64,000 bases of DNA from Candidatus Ancaeobacter aquaticus (lineage in GTDB: Bacteria; Auribacterota; Ancaeobacteria; Ancaeobacterales; Ancaeobacteraceae). The stretch lies in assembly GCA_030765405.1 (NCBI GenBank), contig JAVCCP010000067.1, positions 24,001 through 88,000 on the forward strand, given 5' to 3'. The position numbers and the translations under genes are program-made. Positions 21,001 to 36,000 of the stretch are shown here, piece by piece. The notes under the pieces were generated by a model, which saw nothing but the letters and a program-made list of their open reading frames with translations, made no database searches and was not told the DNA's origin. Positions within the stretch are counted from its first letter, which is position 1, and every line of letters begins with the position of its first letter.

Positions 21001-24000
21001 ATTATTAACGAGATGAAAGAAAATCCGGAAAAAACGTATGAACAGTTTGCAACGTACCTTGAACGGATTAATGAGGTAAACGTAAACGGTGAGTTCTCGG
21101 ATAAACTGGCGCCTGACGTTATGCGGTCTAATCTTGAAGACGTGTTTGGTTCATATATAAAGAGTGACGTATTTACGTCGCAACTGGCGTTGAAATACAA
21201 TGAGCCGTTATCAACCGCTCTACAAAAAATGCTGAAAAAAAGATATATTGACCAATCGTTTAAAAACACTATGGACGGGCAGATTGATTATAAAGCCTCT
21301 CTTGAAGAAATGTATAATGGTTCTCTTGTAATATCTCAGAAGATTATATTGCTCAGGAATGATTTAGCAAACGCTACTATAGAAGATGTTAGAATTGAAC
21401 TGGCAAAAAGCATACAATCTGAGATTAGGAAGCTCTATTATCTCACCAATGTATTCAAGACTGCATATTTGCGTATACCGGGATTTGATATTTCAGCCGA
21501 TATGAGGACAGCCTTTGAACGCTATAATTCAGATACGGGAACAGATGACGATTTGAGGCTCTTGACTTGTATGGCTCTCAGCTGGCCGGATAAGTACGCA
21601 AGCCTTTTCGAAAGCCCCGAGAATCATGAGATATTGGAATATGTGCCTGCTTTTATTTTAAATAATGCGTGGCCAAAAAAGATGGAAAAGACACTCAGAG
21701 AAAAGGCTGATGAGCTCCTTGACCTTTATTATACTGCCGGAGATATTCTGGCTAAAAAGACCGGAGTTCAGGACAGTCTGAGATCAATGAAAAAGAATAT
21801 TGTTATCTCAAAACAATATCTTGAAGGGAAGGTAGATATTAAAGATGTTATTAAAAGCGGAGTCTCTCGCGAGCAGGCTCTGATCCTTGAGAAGATGGAA
21901 CGCATTCAAAAAGCAGTCACCACCATAAAAAAGATTGCCACCTCTCACTGGAAATATTTTGGCAGCATATCTAAGGACGAAGTAACAAAGCGTCTCCAAG
22001 CTTTGAAAATAACGCCGGAAGAGAAAGCTAGTATCGAAAAATTTATTCTCGAAGCCAAGAAGGTAAAAAATGACCGTCAGGCACTTGATTTTATTCTTAA
22101 GAACATGTTCTTAAAAGATGGCTACGTAACATGGAAAAATTATGTTGCCAATGACAAAGATCTGATTTCTGTGCGAGACTATGCAAATCGTCCATTGCTT
22201 TTCTTCAAGCTCATGAATGATTCCGAGAATAAGCGGTATTGGGTAAATAAAGTATTTGCTCAGGCGACTAAGATATCAGAAGTGAGCTCTTTTGACGAAG
22301 GTATTGATGAAAGGTTGACATATCTTCATGCACGAATAAAGAACCTGTTTAAAAATGGGAAATTGACTGGGGCCGCGGTATTATATCCTGACATTATCAT
22401 GTATTCAACATTTGCCTATACCATACGAAAAATAAAGAATCTTGCCGCGATACCTCCGCCAAGTTTGAGTGTGCTTGTTGATACACTCAACAATGAGCAA
22501 GAGTATGTTCATGTTGAGTTAGATCCAACCATGCATACTGAAGCCACGAGTAAATACTTAAAAGAGCTTTCACAAAAACTAAAAAAGTTTGTTGATAAAA
22601 ATCGATTAGTACCGCAGTTTAAGATATATGACTCTGAAATACCCGCACTACCCGCTTTGATGCTTTCATTGAAAGAATATTCTGATCCCTATATGGTGTT
22701 GAGACAGTTCCTCTTCGCGTTTATAACTAAAGAACAAAATCTTACCAGAGACGAGATAAGTAAGCTCAAGTCAAAGATTTTTGGTGCAATGCAAGTTCCT
22801 GAGCTATTAGAAGAGCAGTATAAAACAATACGCGACATACTTGTAAAGACAATGAATACGACCATTGATAAGAGCACAATAGCGACGGTAGAGAGTATTT
22901 ACAATACTCTGCTCGATAGAGACACTCCTTTGACTGAGTTAATTGATGTTGAGTTGGGAATTACAATCGATATAGCACCGATCGTATCCGAAACGGTTGA
23001 TCCGCAGGAGGCGTTAGAAACTGCCGCGAAAGATGTGAGTGAAGGTAAGAAGATTGAATTACTCTCAGATGAGGCCGTACAGATGATCAATGATGGTGAT
23101 AGGGTTGCTGTAATCGTTGAGAATGAGACCGGTGATTATGCATATGATGATACCGGACGGCTGTATAAACTTACAGCTCCTCAGGTTAAAATGATCTTAG
23201 ACTCAAACATCCCGGTTTACCGATACTTTGATTATGGGGATGAGGGGTTAGTCGCGGTTATTAAGACATCATCGGGAGAAAAAATACTTATTGATCCGAC
23301 TCGAGAGAAAGGGGATCAGTCAAAACTGATTAGCTCTGTTAATGCTTTAGCCAAGATGCCGCCAGAAAAAAGGCGTCAGGAAATACAGACACTTGCAACA
23401 GTGTACGGTGATACGCTTGCTCAGATTAACGAATACAAAAAAAAGGGTGGGTACAAACAAGAAATAGAGAAACTTGAGCTCGCAAACGATAATCAATACA
23501 AAAATATTTCTAAAAAGATAGAGCGAGTAGAGGTTGATAGATTTGACGGCCTGCGGTCGCTCTATAGAATGTACAGGGATTTTAAATTCCGTAACGAATT
23601 CTATAAGTTTCTACTGGTTTACATGATAGCGCCTATGATTTTATCTGTGATGCTCATTCCATCAGTAGGTATGGCTTTTGGCGTTATTTTAGCTGTACAA
23701 CTTGTGTTCTCGATGGCCGTAACGATCTGGTATTATGGCTTTAGAAAAAGAGAAGATCTTGTTGCTAGTGGTGTGGGTGATAAAATGCGACAAGATATTA
23801 CACGATATATTACAACAGAAGACGATTCAAAACGCAAGATGCTGGCAAAGACTATTGAAGGATACGCAAAACGGAACCTACCGCTCTTTAAGGTGACATT
23901 GAAAGATATGTTAATGGCTGAATCAAAAGTTATATATAAGGATGTCTTAGGGTATGTGGATGTGGATGAAATACGGCCTGAAGAAAAGAAACTCTTTGAT

Positions 24001-27000
24001 TCGTTATCTGACAGCTTTGCTGACAAAGAAGAAAACAGCTTGTTCTGGTTTCGCCGTATATCGTTAGAGCTTTTCCTGATCTTTTTGCCGCTATTTGCTA
24101 TGCCGCTTTCTGCTGATGCAAAGACGGTTGCAGATATAGCGTTTGATAAACAACAGGCTGTGATGACAACCGTTGAGGAGAAAGGTTTTTACCCTGCAAT
24201 GCGCAATTTTTTCAGTAACCTGTTTACTGTAGAAAAGAGACGTGAAGAAATACCTGTATTACCACCGACACTGCCGGTAATAAAAGAGAAAGTGCCGGCA
24301 TTTAAGCCAACTATAGAACCGGTAATTCTCACTAAAGAACCTAAACCGTTTACGACAGAACCAACAACTGGACAGGAAGCAACTTCTCCCGAGAAACCGG
24401 ATACAAAAGATATTATACCAGTTACAAAACCGACTCTTATTCCCTTGGTTGAGGGCGAACGGGATCGGGATCAAGAAGATAAGATTACGAAAGAACTTAA
24501 TAAGAAAAAGAGTAAACTTACCGAGTTGGAAAGGGATTATGATACAAAATTCGGTTCGTTAAATAAGAAATATGATGCCCGCATTAAAGATTTGAAGTCA
24601 AAAATAAATGCAGATAGGACAAAATTAGAAGTGGAGAATGAGCATATACGCGCGCTTCGCATTGCAAAGGTTCGCTCGCAGATCGGTGATCCTGATGAGC
24701 TTATTGGAGCTAGGGATAACGACGTAAAGAAAACGATCAGAAATGCTCAGGATATATTTAAGATACTTGCAGCGGCTAAACCAACTAAAATATCCGGACT
24801 CAAAGTGAAAAACGCTGCGGAGATGGCATTACTGGTGGAAGAAGGCCATGATCCGAAACCGGAATTGTATTTTACTCTTTCTGACAAGATCTCAGCAGGA
24901 ATGACATCCACATTAAGATATGACAATAAGGGGAGACTTATCATTGAAAAAACTCGCACACAAGCCGAGAGCGCTAAAGTTGACGAGGAATCTAACGAGA
25001 ACAAGCGAAAAGACATGATGCTTCGGGCTATAATTCTTTATCAGCAAGCTTATCAGGATGAGCAGAGTTACCTTGAGGCATTTAGAGCTGCACAAATAGA
25101 ATTAGAAGATCTTATTGAGAAGAAAGAAAGTTTTGGGACAATCCAGACACAATCGAATGAAGTGCAGAATCTCTACATCAAGTGGAAAGAGAAATTTGAT
25201 AGGACCGAGCGTCTTCGTGATATTGTCAGAGTAGTTATTGGTTTGCCTGATGGACATATGATCAAGATAGTGGACATAATGAATTTTAAAATAGAAGAAT
25301 TTCCGATAACTACATTTAAGTACGAAAAAAGTGTTCAAACACTTAAGCAGGTATTTGAACTAAAAGAAGAGATCATAGACCAGATGATCGCTAATGGCGG
25401 CAGAATTCAGATAGATCTGGGTATATCGCTTGACTTCTTCAACTTAAAAAGACCAGGATTATCATTATATGTATATAGTGACAGAGGACGATGGGATCCT
25501 AAGGTAAAAGAACGCGAGGTTATCCGTGAACGATACGAGCTCATTAATATTGAACAAAATGTGTATTATTACGTTGCCGACCTGTTAAGGCTGTATGTGT
25601 CACTGAAACGCCAGTTAGATGAAAACACGCAGGTAATAAAGGATATAAGCCAATTAAAGGAATTAGAAAAATATAAAGACGTTATAACTCCAGCAGAGAA
25701 GAATGCGTTTGAATTAAGGAAACTCCGAGCTCAGATAAAGAAGGAATCTATCAGCGCACATATAAGAGTTGTTATAGATGCGTTGAATAAAAGAGGTATT
25801 GATGTAAGAAAGGATTCTGATGTTTCAAAAATCGTTAAGGCCGAAGAGAAAGGGAAACATGTCGATTCAGACATTCATAAACTTGCGCTTAATACCGCTA
25901 TAAAGATCCTTGAAGAGGCGCACGTAAAAAGTGTTATCAGAAGCACTATAAGAAAGGAAATCAACAACACTGAATTTCTAAAATTTGCAGAGAGACTGGC
26001 TAAGGTGTTAGCAGAAAGAGATTATAAAAAGACATTTGCACAAATACTGGATGAAGAATACAGGTTGCAGACGGAACATGAGGGAAAAGAACTTACGGAA
26101 AAAGAAAAGAGGGATATTGAGTTTAATCTTATAGCGAAGCTGTTAAGCCAAGGGTTATCTTACGATGAGCTTATGAGTTATCTGGATGAAAAAGGATTGG
26201 AAAAAAATAAGGTCACAGAAGAGTTAAAGAATAATATTTTTGAAGTAGAAAAGAAACTACGGCATGCCGGTAAATCCCCAGACGTCCATATTCAAGAGGA
26301 TGTTCAGGAGTTAGGTTTGATTGACCTCGTGCGTGCTGCGCTCAGAAAGCATCCGCAGCTTCAAGCTCTAAAAGAGAATGTCGAAATAAATAAAATTGAT
26401 GCGACACATCCTCATCCTGGAAAAAATATACAAGATGCTGAAGCACAGGTTGGGTATCGAGAAGCTTTTGCGGATTTTGACCGGAAAAATCTTGATATAG
26501 CAAAAGGCGCTGTCATTGAAGAAGTGATTGCAGCCTATGATAACCTTATCAGAGCGAGAATAAGGCAACAGCGAGAATCGCAGCTTATCGGCACTTATAA
26601 TGAGTGGGTTAAAAAAACTAAGAAAACAGCGGATAAGATAAAGATCGCCAGCGCCGAGATGGAGAGAGATGAAGCAATAAATGAAGAGAAAATAGCCCGG
26701 GATGATTACGCCGCTGCATTGTCGCGGCTTAAAAAAGCGACGCGGCGGCGCGAGAATGATCTTATTGTCTTTGAAAATGATGATGGTATGAGTAAAGAGC
26801 TATGGGATCAAGTGCTAACAATGATACGCAATAATGAGAAAAAGAAGCCTACGGCATTATTTATTGAATTATCTAAGTTTTTGAAAAAGAACATTCGTGA
26901 TTACAATCCCGAACTTCCATCGACAAAGAAATTCTTCGACATGATCCGTAATCTTACCAGTGATGGACCTTTTAGTGTCGTGATCTTAGAAGATATAGAT

Positions 27001-30000
27001 ACGTACCCTCAGAAGAAGATCTCTAAGGACTTGAAAGAGGTATTGGATGCTAAGGGGATTACCTATAATTATGATGCTTTGTATGGAGCATTGAAAAATC
27101 GCCTAGAAATGCTGGTTGATCTTATAAAAGTGGCTGAAGAACGTCGAAGATTTGATCGTTATCGGGGAAAACAGACGCATCCGGAGAGTCGAATAGATAA
27201 GATACCTTGGATGATATTATTTGGCGGTGTTGATTTTACTAGTAGAAATTATATCACTGAATACAAGATACCTGACACAAGCATAAGCATATCGAATCTT
27301 GTGCATCAAATAGGGCAAACGATAAAAACAATATATAACGATACGCAAAATGATGCAGAGATCCTCGCACAATACCGTATCGCTAAGCTTCGTTATACAC
27401 TAGCTGAAGATTATAGTCTTTATCTTAAAGACATGATGAACGATCTTAAAAAGAGAATGGAAGATGGTGATGTAACGGTAACGGAGGAAGGTGAAATACT
27501 AAAAGCTGAAATAGATTATCAGAAAGCTGTCATCGCCAGAGACGCTGCGAACCATAATTTCTTATTATGGGAATTAAAAGAAGTGGTGCTCCGTGAAAAA
27601 GAAAAAATGGCTCAAGTTAAAGTGAAAACATCGCGTTTCGCACAAAAGGTCGCAAAACATTACGGAAAAACAAAGCGGGATAGTAAAGGTAATGTTCGGG
27701 ATATTAATGTTAATGTTATTGAGAGAGTTGTACATGCTATGATGGAAAGAGTTGACGCACGTGATTTGAAATTCCCGAAAGAAGTAAAAATATCAGGAGA
27801 AGTATTTTTGTTTGAGTCACTTGAAGATGTGCTGATTGAGCGCTTAATAAAGGGCGAGGAAATGAGCAAATGGGCTGAAGAGCCTTATCAAATAAGCGAT
27901 TATGCTGATGTTATTGGTGGACTCGAATCCACTATCCTGGAAATCGGAATCCTAAAGAGTGAGAGAGAAAGAAACATTCTTGAACGTGAAGAATTTATTG
28001 ATGTAGCACCGATCTTTTCGTATGCGTCTCAGGTAGAACTCAAGAAATCACTGAAAATTCCTGGGACAATGCTCTATTTTGATGTTCAGAAACACCATGA
28101 TTTTACTGAAATACATATTCCACAGGCAGAACTTGGTATTGCTCAGGAAAAAATAGGGCTTGACCAGTTAAAGCTTGATAGCGGTGCAGAATATGAACGT
28201 CTCAAACATGAGTTTTTTACAAGAAAACAAATGTGTGCCGTTCTGGAGACGATTTATAATCAAAGAGTGAAATTGCGTGAGGTTATTAAGGAGAGAGATA
28301 AAAAAGAAATTATAAAAATTGATAAGACACGCAAAGATTATCCGAAAGCCGATCAATTTGTCAAAGAACTGAACGCACAATTAGACGTTGCAAAAAAGGA
28401 ATTGTCTAAATCAGAAGCACGGCTCAAGGCATTTGCATGGGCGACAGGATATGGGTATTCACCGGAGAAAAATGTAAGAATAGAATTGAGCACACTTTCA
28501 CCGGAAGAATTTAATGCTGTATTTGCAGAGTTAAAAGAAGCACTTGGAGTGCATCCCAAGATAAAGATTGCAAAGATCGATATTGATAAAGCAGAACTTG
28601 AAGAAATAGCCGGTAAACGAAAAGGCATGATTGATGCTGTCATTCTTACCGCGACACCCGAAAGCTTTTCTTTAACCGGGACCAAAAAGCTTGATTTTCC
28701 AGAAGAAAAAATAAAAACAAAAATTGTTGAATTGGAAAAAGAAATAGGGCAACTTACGCTTGATGTAAAGATTGAGGAGTTACGGACATATTTATCACGA
28801 CTACAAAAAAATCTAAATAATGCGATGCAGGACGTTAAAGATAAGCTCCTCTTGAGAAATAATGCGTACGCACTTGTGTATGGGAGCGCTGATGATGCAT
28901 TGCAAAGTGTCGTTGAACGGTATTTAAAAGGTGAGCAGTTATTTGGTGATGTGAGAGCGCTGGAAGAAAAATATGTAAATGCTGAAATAGGGTATAACCA
29001 GGCATTAGGAGTCTATAGGAGTCTTTTTGCTCAATTTGAGAATTATGCGCAATTTATTCTGGAGGATGAATACAAACTACCGAAAGCAGTAAAAGGTGCA
29101 TTGAGTACAGTTGAGCAGACAAAGTTGGAAAGTGAGAGATTAGAACTTAAAATGAGTATTATTCAGCGAGATTTACTCGAGACAGAGATAACCAAGAAAC
29201 AAAATCGTATGGCAGCGCTTGAACGTGAGCAGGCGTTACAGGCCTCTCAGATAGCCGGTGCTGTAGGAGACGTATTTTTGATCGATCGTACGAAAAAAGA
29301 TATTGCGCGGCTTGAAAAAGAAATTGAAATGTTAGAAAAAGGTACTGAGGGGCCTGTAACGCCTCCTATCGATGGTATGATGGGTCCGGTAAAAACAGTC
29401 GAAAAAGCGTTTGTTCGCGTTGTTCGCGAAGGGAGCGTTGATAAACCGGTTGAGCCCAGAAATGCAGATTTTTATATCAGTCAGCTATTTGGTAGTGATG
29501 CAAAGGAATTTAAATCGCTTGTTTCAGACATTGCAAAAGCATTCGACATAGATCTTAGGGATCACAAAGTTGTTGATAAAGAAGCGTTCCAGATAATGTT
29601 TTTGCAATATTTTATGACTCATCCGCAACTTCAGAAAAAAGACAGATTCCGCTATCTTAAAGAAGTCGCGGTTTTCGCAGAGGGAATTCATCCACTCATT
29701 AATGATATGCTTAAAAAAGGTGATGAATTACCGTTTGCGCTTGGTGTTCATTTTGATTCATTCTTCAGAGTAGACATAAAAGAACGTTTTGATGAACGGT
29801 TGGTGGGAAATAAGAATTTAAATATATCCGAGATAGGTCTTGCCAGTTTTGCTGGAAGAATGGTTGAGTTTTTATATAAGGAAGCAAAAGCCGATAATCC
29901 TCGTGGTTTGCCTGAGCCTATTACCAGAAGTAATGTGAGAAACTATGTGTATAAACGTTATATTTTACCTTATATCGAGACAATGCTTAAACTGTTCCTT

Positions 30001-33000
30001 AAAAAGCAGCAAGGTGAAGAGCTCAGTGATGAAGAAGTGCTACGTCTAGCTAAGGGAGAGAATGAGCTTTTTAAATTTATGGATACGGTAGAGTTTGGTC
30101 TCACAAAAGAACAGAAACTAGAGATGAAGGACCCTGCATATAAGTTTGCGGCAGGACTTTACAAGCGGCTCTTTGATATGGATCTCTATAGATTTGATAA
30201 TTTACAACATGACGGTATCGTGAATGCGTTTTACCTCTATATCAAGTTAAACGGGCTGGATAAGGACCCTGAAAGACTTGAAGCGCTTAAAGCTTACCTG
30301 ATCGATATCAGTGAGGTATCAAGAAGTTTTTACGGGTATTATGACTTTAAGCTCGGTCAATATATGGGTATGCCTGATTCCGCAAAACTGCTGGTTATGG
30401 TAAATGATCTCAAGAAGAATTCAGGGATACAAAACACTAATGACCTTGCAAAAATGCTTGATCCGCTCCTTGACGAGTTAAACCTGAATATAGCGATAAC
30501 CTATGGCGATGCACTTAAGAGAGCACCTCCAAAAGTTAGTTCATGGATACAGAAGCACAATGCTGATTGTGAAGCGCTTTTCAATGAAGTAAAGTCTATG
30601 AGAATAACCAAAGAATTTGGCGATCTCTTTAATCTGGGGACATGGATGAAAGAGAAATACCAAACATATATACCGGTTACCGTACCGGCATATCAGTACG
30701 TATTATTGGGTGATAGCCGCTACCTTGTTAAACAAGATGGCGATCGGTATATCCTCACAAATATCAAGACAAATAAAATTTTCGAGTTCGAAAAAGGCGA
30801 TAGCACATTTACTGTTAAGGGCGTTAAGCTTCTGATTGCCCAAAACCGTACCGGTGAGCTCGATATAACACCGGATCTCTCCGATGAGAGTACACGGGCA
30901 CTGCTGAAAGGTAATCTGGTCGAACTGTCAAAAACGATTAAAAAGCTTATACCGGTTGCCGGTAAATTCCTCAATGACGTATATACCGCGGAATACCAAA
31001 AAGTGCTTAAAGCGTTTAAAGGTACGGTTCCGTCACCAGAGGCTCTCAAGGCATACATTAAAGCAAACAGAGATACTTTACGCATACAGTTACCGCCGCT
31101 ATTCATTGGGAGAAATCTTGATCAGGTAGCCATCAAGATGATTGAAGATCTCAAGGATCCAGAGAACGTGGGATTTTTAAAGATAAATTTTGCTGATCCG
31201 AGATTTAAGCAGTGGATCGGGTTCCTGAGATATTTTGACGAGTTTGCAAAGATCTATTTTGTTGATGAAAACGACACCCTGCGTTTAGAATGGCTTGATG
31301 TCCTTTTCAATAATATCGTGCTTCTCTCATCTACAATTGATGTTCCGAAAGTATTGAAGACATATCTTAAAAATCCTTCGATCACTTATTTTGATCCGAC
31401 TGATCCCGATCATATGGGTGTTATGGTAAATCTTTCCATGGAACTTGCGCTTGCGTATAAAGGCGATGCAGAAGAATTTAAAAAAGCAATTGCATACCGT
31501 ATCAAAGTTTCTGAACATTTGCGGGAAATGCCGCCTGATGAAAATTTTGAGGCCGCGAGAGAGAATCTTAACAGTGCCACTAAGCGTGAAAAACTGAAGG
31601 GGATATATGGACATATAAGTGATGATGTTCTTGAGTTTTATAAGGGTGTATGGGAAGAAAAATTTAAGATAATTCTACGTAATGGAGAAATATCTTCGGT
31701 TTCTGATGAACTTATGCGCAAGAATATACCTATTGAAGCTATTGGCGAATATATGAAGATTCAAGAAGAGTTGCTTAATGCTTTCAAAGACCAAAGGGTT
31801 GAAGAACGCCTGTACGAAAAGGCTCTTGAGAAATCACTTATACTGCAAGAGGAAAAGATAAAACAAGACTTGAGGGACATGGGGGTAGAGGAAGAAACAT
31901 TACGAGCAGAAATTGATCTTTATCTTGATGCATACAAAAAAATATTTAAACAACAGTTCTTAAAAGGCAGAGTATCGGCGATTGGATTTGATATTTACCT
32001 GTCAAGGATACAACTTATTAAAAATCGGATCAAAAACGACCTTGATTCTCAGGCTGTTTTCCCGCTTGGAAGTTATGTACCAATTGATAAAATTGTTAAT
32101 GATGCAGAAAAAGTTGCGATATCCGAAAAAAGAATAGAGCTTACTGAAAAGGAAATTAATTCTCGCGCAAAAAATATAAAAGAAAAATTTGTGCCGGAAA
32201 CAGCCAGTCGTTTCGCTGAAATTTATAAGGTAGTGAGACGGCTTGTTGATGAAGGTATCATTTCATTTGCTGACCGCGGAATAGAATATGATCGCGCGCA
32301 ATGGGGCGCTGTCAAAAATGCCGAGAAGGTATCGAAAGAGAGTTTTGAACAGATAAACGTTGATGTTGATAATGAGGAGATAAAGGGTTATATCAAAACA
32401 TTTGCGAACGCGCACTATGATGATGATGTTTTCTGGCATGAATTTATGGAGCAGGGTGTTGTCCAAAAGACAATGGAATTAATGAAAAGTGGATACACAG
32501 GTGAAGAATCCGAGCAGGTTTTAAGAGATCGTTATACAGCGGCCAGAATTGCCAAAAAAGAATTCCGTCCCCTTGAAGGAGGAGAGGTAAACAGCTGGGT
32601 TGACTGGCTCAGAAAGTATGATATTACTCAAGATAAGGATATAAAGGAAGTCTTTGGAAATATTCACTGGGCAAAAAATATTAACCTCGAGCTTGTGAGC
32701 GATCTTATTAAAATAGAAAATCCGAGAGTTTTTTATCCAAATTTTGATATTGAAAAAATTATGAGCGTAGTACCACCTGACGCGGGACACAAAATTGAAA
32801 AAACCGAAATTCCAACCATAAATCTTATACCGCTTATTGAGGAAGTTGACAGGCTTAACGCCAAAGCTACACGGACAACTTTTGTGCGCGTACAGGATCT
32901 CAGAAAGTATTTTGACGGTATCGCTGTTGTTTCTAAAGACGTATTGGGTAAAATTGATCTTAAAAAGGCAAAAAGTTTATACCTTAAATGGAAAAAAACA

Positions 33001-36000
33001 TCGAAGGGGGAGAAAAAGGCAGCGCTTGATAAAAAACTTGATAAAAAATTACTTGATATTTGTGCCAAACTAAATAAAGCCGCGGAAAAGGACATGACTT
33101 CTTTTAAGGATGGTTTGAAAAACTTGATTGGGGAGGCAAAATCTTTTGGCACGGACAATAAAATTTCTAAAAAATTTAGTCAGGAGAAGTTAACGCAAGA
33201 AGAGGTAGAACGCATTTTTAAGTCATATTTTGATTATGGAAAAGAGCCGGGGCATGAGGTAGATAGACTTTTTAAAGTTTTTGATGCTGTACGTAAGGAT
33301 GTTGAGGAAGACCTTGACCTACTGAATAAAAAAGGGATTATGAGCAGGATACGCGGTGTATTTCAAAACGCAAACGATGAATTGAGCCGTTATCCTGAAA
33401 TGACAGATATAAAAAAGAAAGCTCTAAGAGAAAGAATTGAAAAAGCGGGTTTTATTGATATAAATGATTTTGCCGGCCATTTAAAGAAAATGGAACTTTT
33501 ATTTAATTTATATGTTCAGAGGGCGCAGCTTAAGGATGATAAGGCGATATATTACGGATTTAATGATATGTTCTTAGATAAGGCAACCAACAGGGAAAAA
33601 CTACAAGAAAAATTTAAGGATACGATATTCATCAATGCTGTATACAGAACGTATTTTGGCGAAGATATAACAGATGAGTTCAGGCAGAGGTTTGTGTATA
33701 TGGTGAGCAGAGATACAGATTTTGAAGACCAGCTTATTAACCTTGCAGGCGGGGCAAAATGGGGAAAACTCACCAAACAAGAACAGAAGAAGCTTAAGCG
33801 AGAAAAGATCAAAGAAATAGTCAGACTATGGAAGTTTTACATTGATGAGCTTGATGATACAGCATTATTTTTGGAAAGCAAGCATGGAGGAGTTGTTCCT
33901 CTTCCAAATATGTACAATACTCTGCATATGGCTGCCGAATACGTGATGAATGGTAAAAATGAGGAGCAAATAAAGGAATTTATCGAAAAATATAAGACAA
34001 TACAAAGCGTTTTTATGGAAAAGAGCAAAAACTATATAACTATGGATAAAGCTGTATATATCAGCAAGGAAGAGCCGCCTGCGGCTGTTGGTAAACTTAA
34101 GGGATATCTTGAGGGTATGTTTGACGGTAAATATCATGCTGATGTCAATCTTGGTAATCTCGGCCCTGATATTGAAAAATTGAAATTTATATACAGTATA
34201 TCAGTAGAGAATTTGGGAGAGATACCTGATGAGAGCTTAACGGATAAATTGTTAGAAATATTTAAATCAGATCAGTGGAAGGTAAAACATCAAGGAAACC
34301 TAAAATATAAAGCTATGGGTGATTTGTTGTTCAGGTTAGGAAATTTCAAAGCATCGTTAAGGGCGCTATTATATAAATTAGAGTTAAAAGAAGAGCAGTC
34401 TGACAGGGTTATAAAAAGAATTATGCTTAAGTATGCTGATGATATTGCAAAGAGTATGTTTGAAAAGTCATCTCGGGAGAAGAGGGCAAAAACGAATATT
34501 GAAACAGAAAAAGATATGTTGGATAATGCTAAAGAGCAAAGCGAAAAAACCGAAAAAAGAAGAACGGAAAAAAATAAAGAGTATATCGAAGCGAAAGGTA
34601 AAGAAGCACTTAATTTATTCTTTGATAAGGAACGTAAAAAAGTTATCCAAGATATAAAAAAGATCGGTTCCAAAGAAGTGCCGGCAAAGATTATTAAAGA
34701 GATTCTTAGTGAAGACGCTAAGATTGATTATATTGTTGACCGGTATTTATCAGGTGAAGAGGTGCCCAAGGTTATTAAAGATAATTATGTGTTGCTGGTG
34801 AAAATCAAAGACATTTATCTTGAAAAGTATCTTGGTTATCCAGATTCTACAAAACGTAAAGAAATGTCACTTTATGATATGGATGCAGATGATCAGGGAA
34901 GAGTTAAATATTTATTGGAACAGGTGAAACTTGGCAATACCACTATTGTTGATGTAGGCGCGGAACTTGAGTTAAAACGCAAAATTAAGAGTCAATTTAA
35001 GGAGAAGTTCGCTCTTGAATTTACCGATGATGACCTTGATAATTTTGTCCGCCAGATGGACAAGAGCGGTATTACGGAGGGAAAAGTGTATGATTTAATG
35101 GATAACACAACGGCTATGCGCGATATTATAATGGATATGACAGGTAAAGACGTTAAAGAGGAAAAGATGGTTATGGATCTTATGTTTATGGCTGATAACG
35201 CATTTGACTTTGGTTTTGCTCCGTCACCTGAAATCAATTATAATCGCGATATAATACGTGTAATCGGGGCTATGCTTAAGGTTGAGCCTATTTTCTCTAA
35301 GGGGCTTTTGGGGCTTACAGAATTGGAAAGAAGGATTGAAGAAAAGTGGCGTGTGCAATTGAAGAAAATCATTTCTGATATGGGTATAGATAAAGATAAT
35401 TATTATGAAAATATAAATGAAAATATAAATGAAATACGCAGTGAATTTACGTTGTATAGAAGCAAAGCCATTTCTGCTGCGATTAAAACAGAATTTGAGA
35501 GATTAGAATTAAGAGATTTTGATATTACCAGTAAGACTGATATTGCTAAAAACAATATTAAAAATCTTACCGAAACTGCAGTAAACAGTAATCTTGATGT
35601 ATCTGATATCAAGATGATTATAGACGATGTTGTACGTCTTAGAGAAGATCAGGAAAGACAATTTGGCGTGAAGATTGCAAGTGATGATGAATTGCTCGTT
35701 TATGTTGATCAGATGTCTCGTAATTGGTGGCAAAGACTTGATGTTATTGGGCTTTTGCCTGAGCAGATGAGAAATACCTATGTGCAAAGAGTGCAGAAAA
35801 ATGTTGTTGAAGACATAATGGTGACTTCTAACCGTGAAATTACAAAGCAACTGCTTTCAATACGGTATATTGCTAAACGTACGCAGTTGAAAAAGGCTGT
35901 TACGTCAATGTTTGTTGAGTTGGATATAACTGTACCTTCTGAAAGAGCTTTTGATTCTCTTGGTGTGCCTAACGATTTTATGGATAGAATCGTCGGCAAA

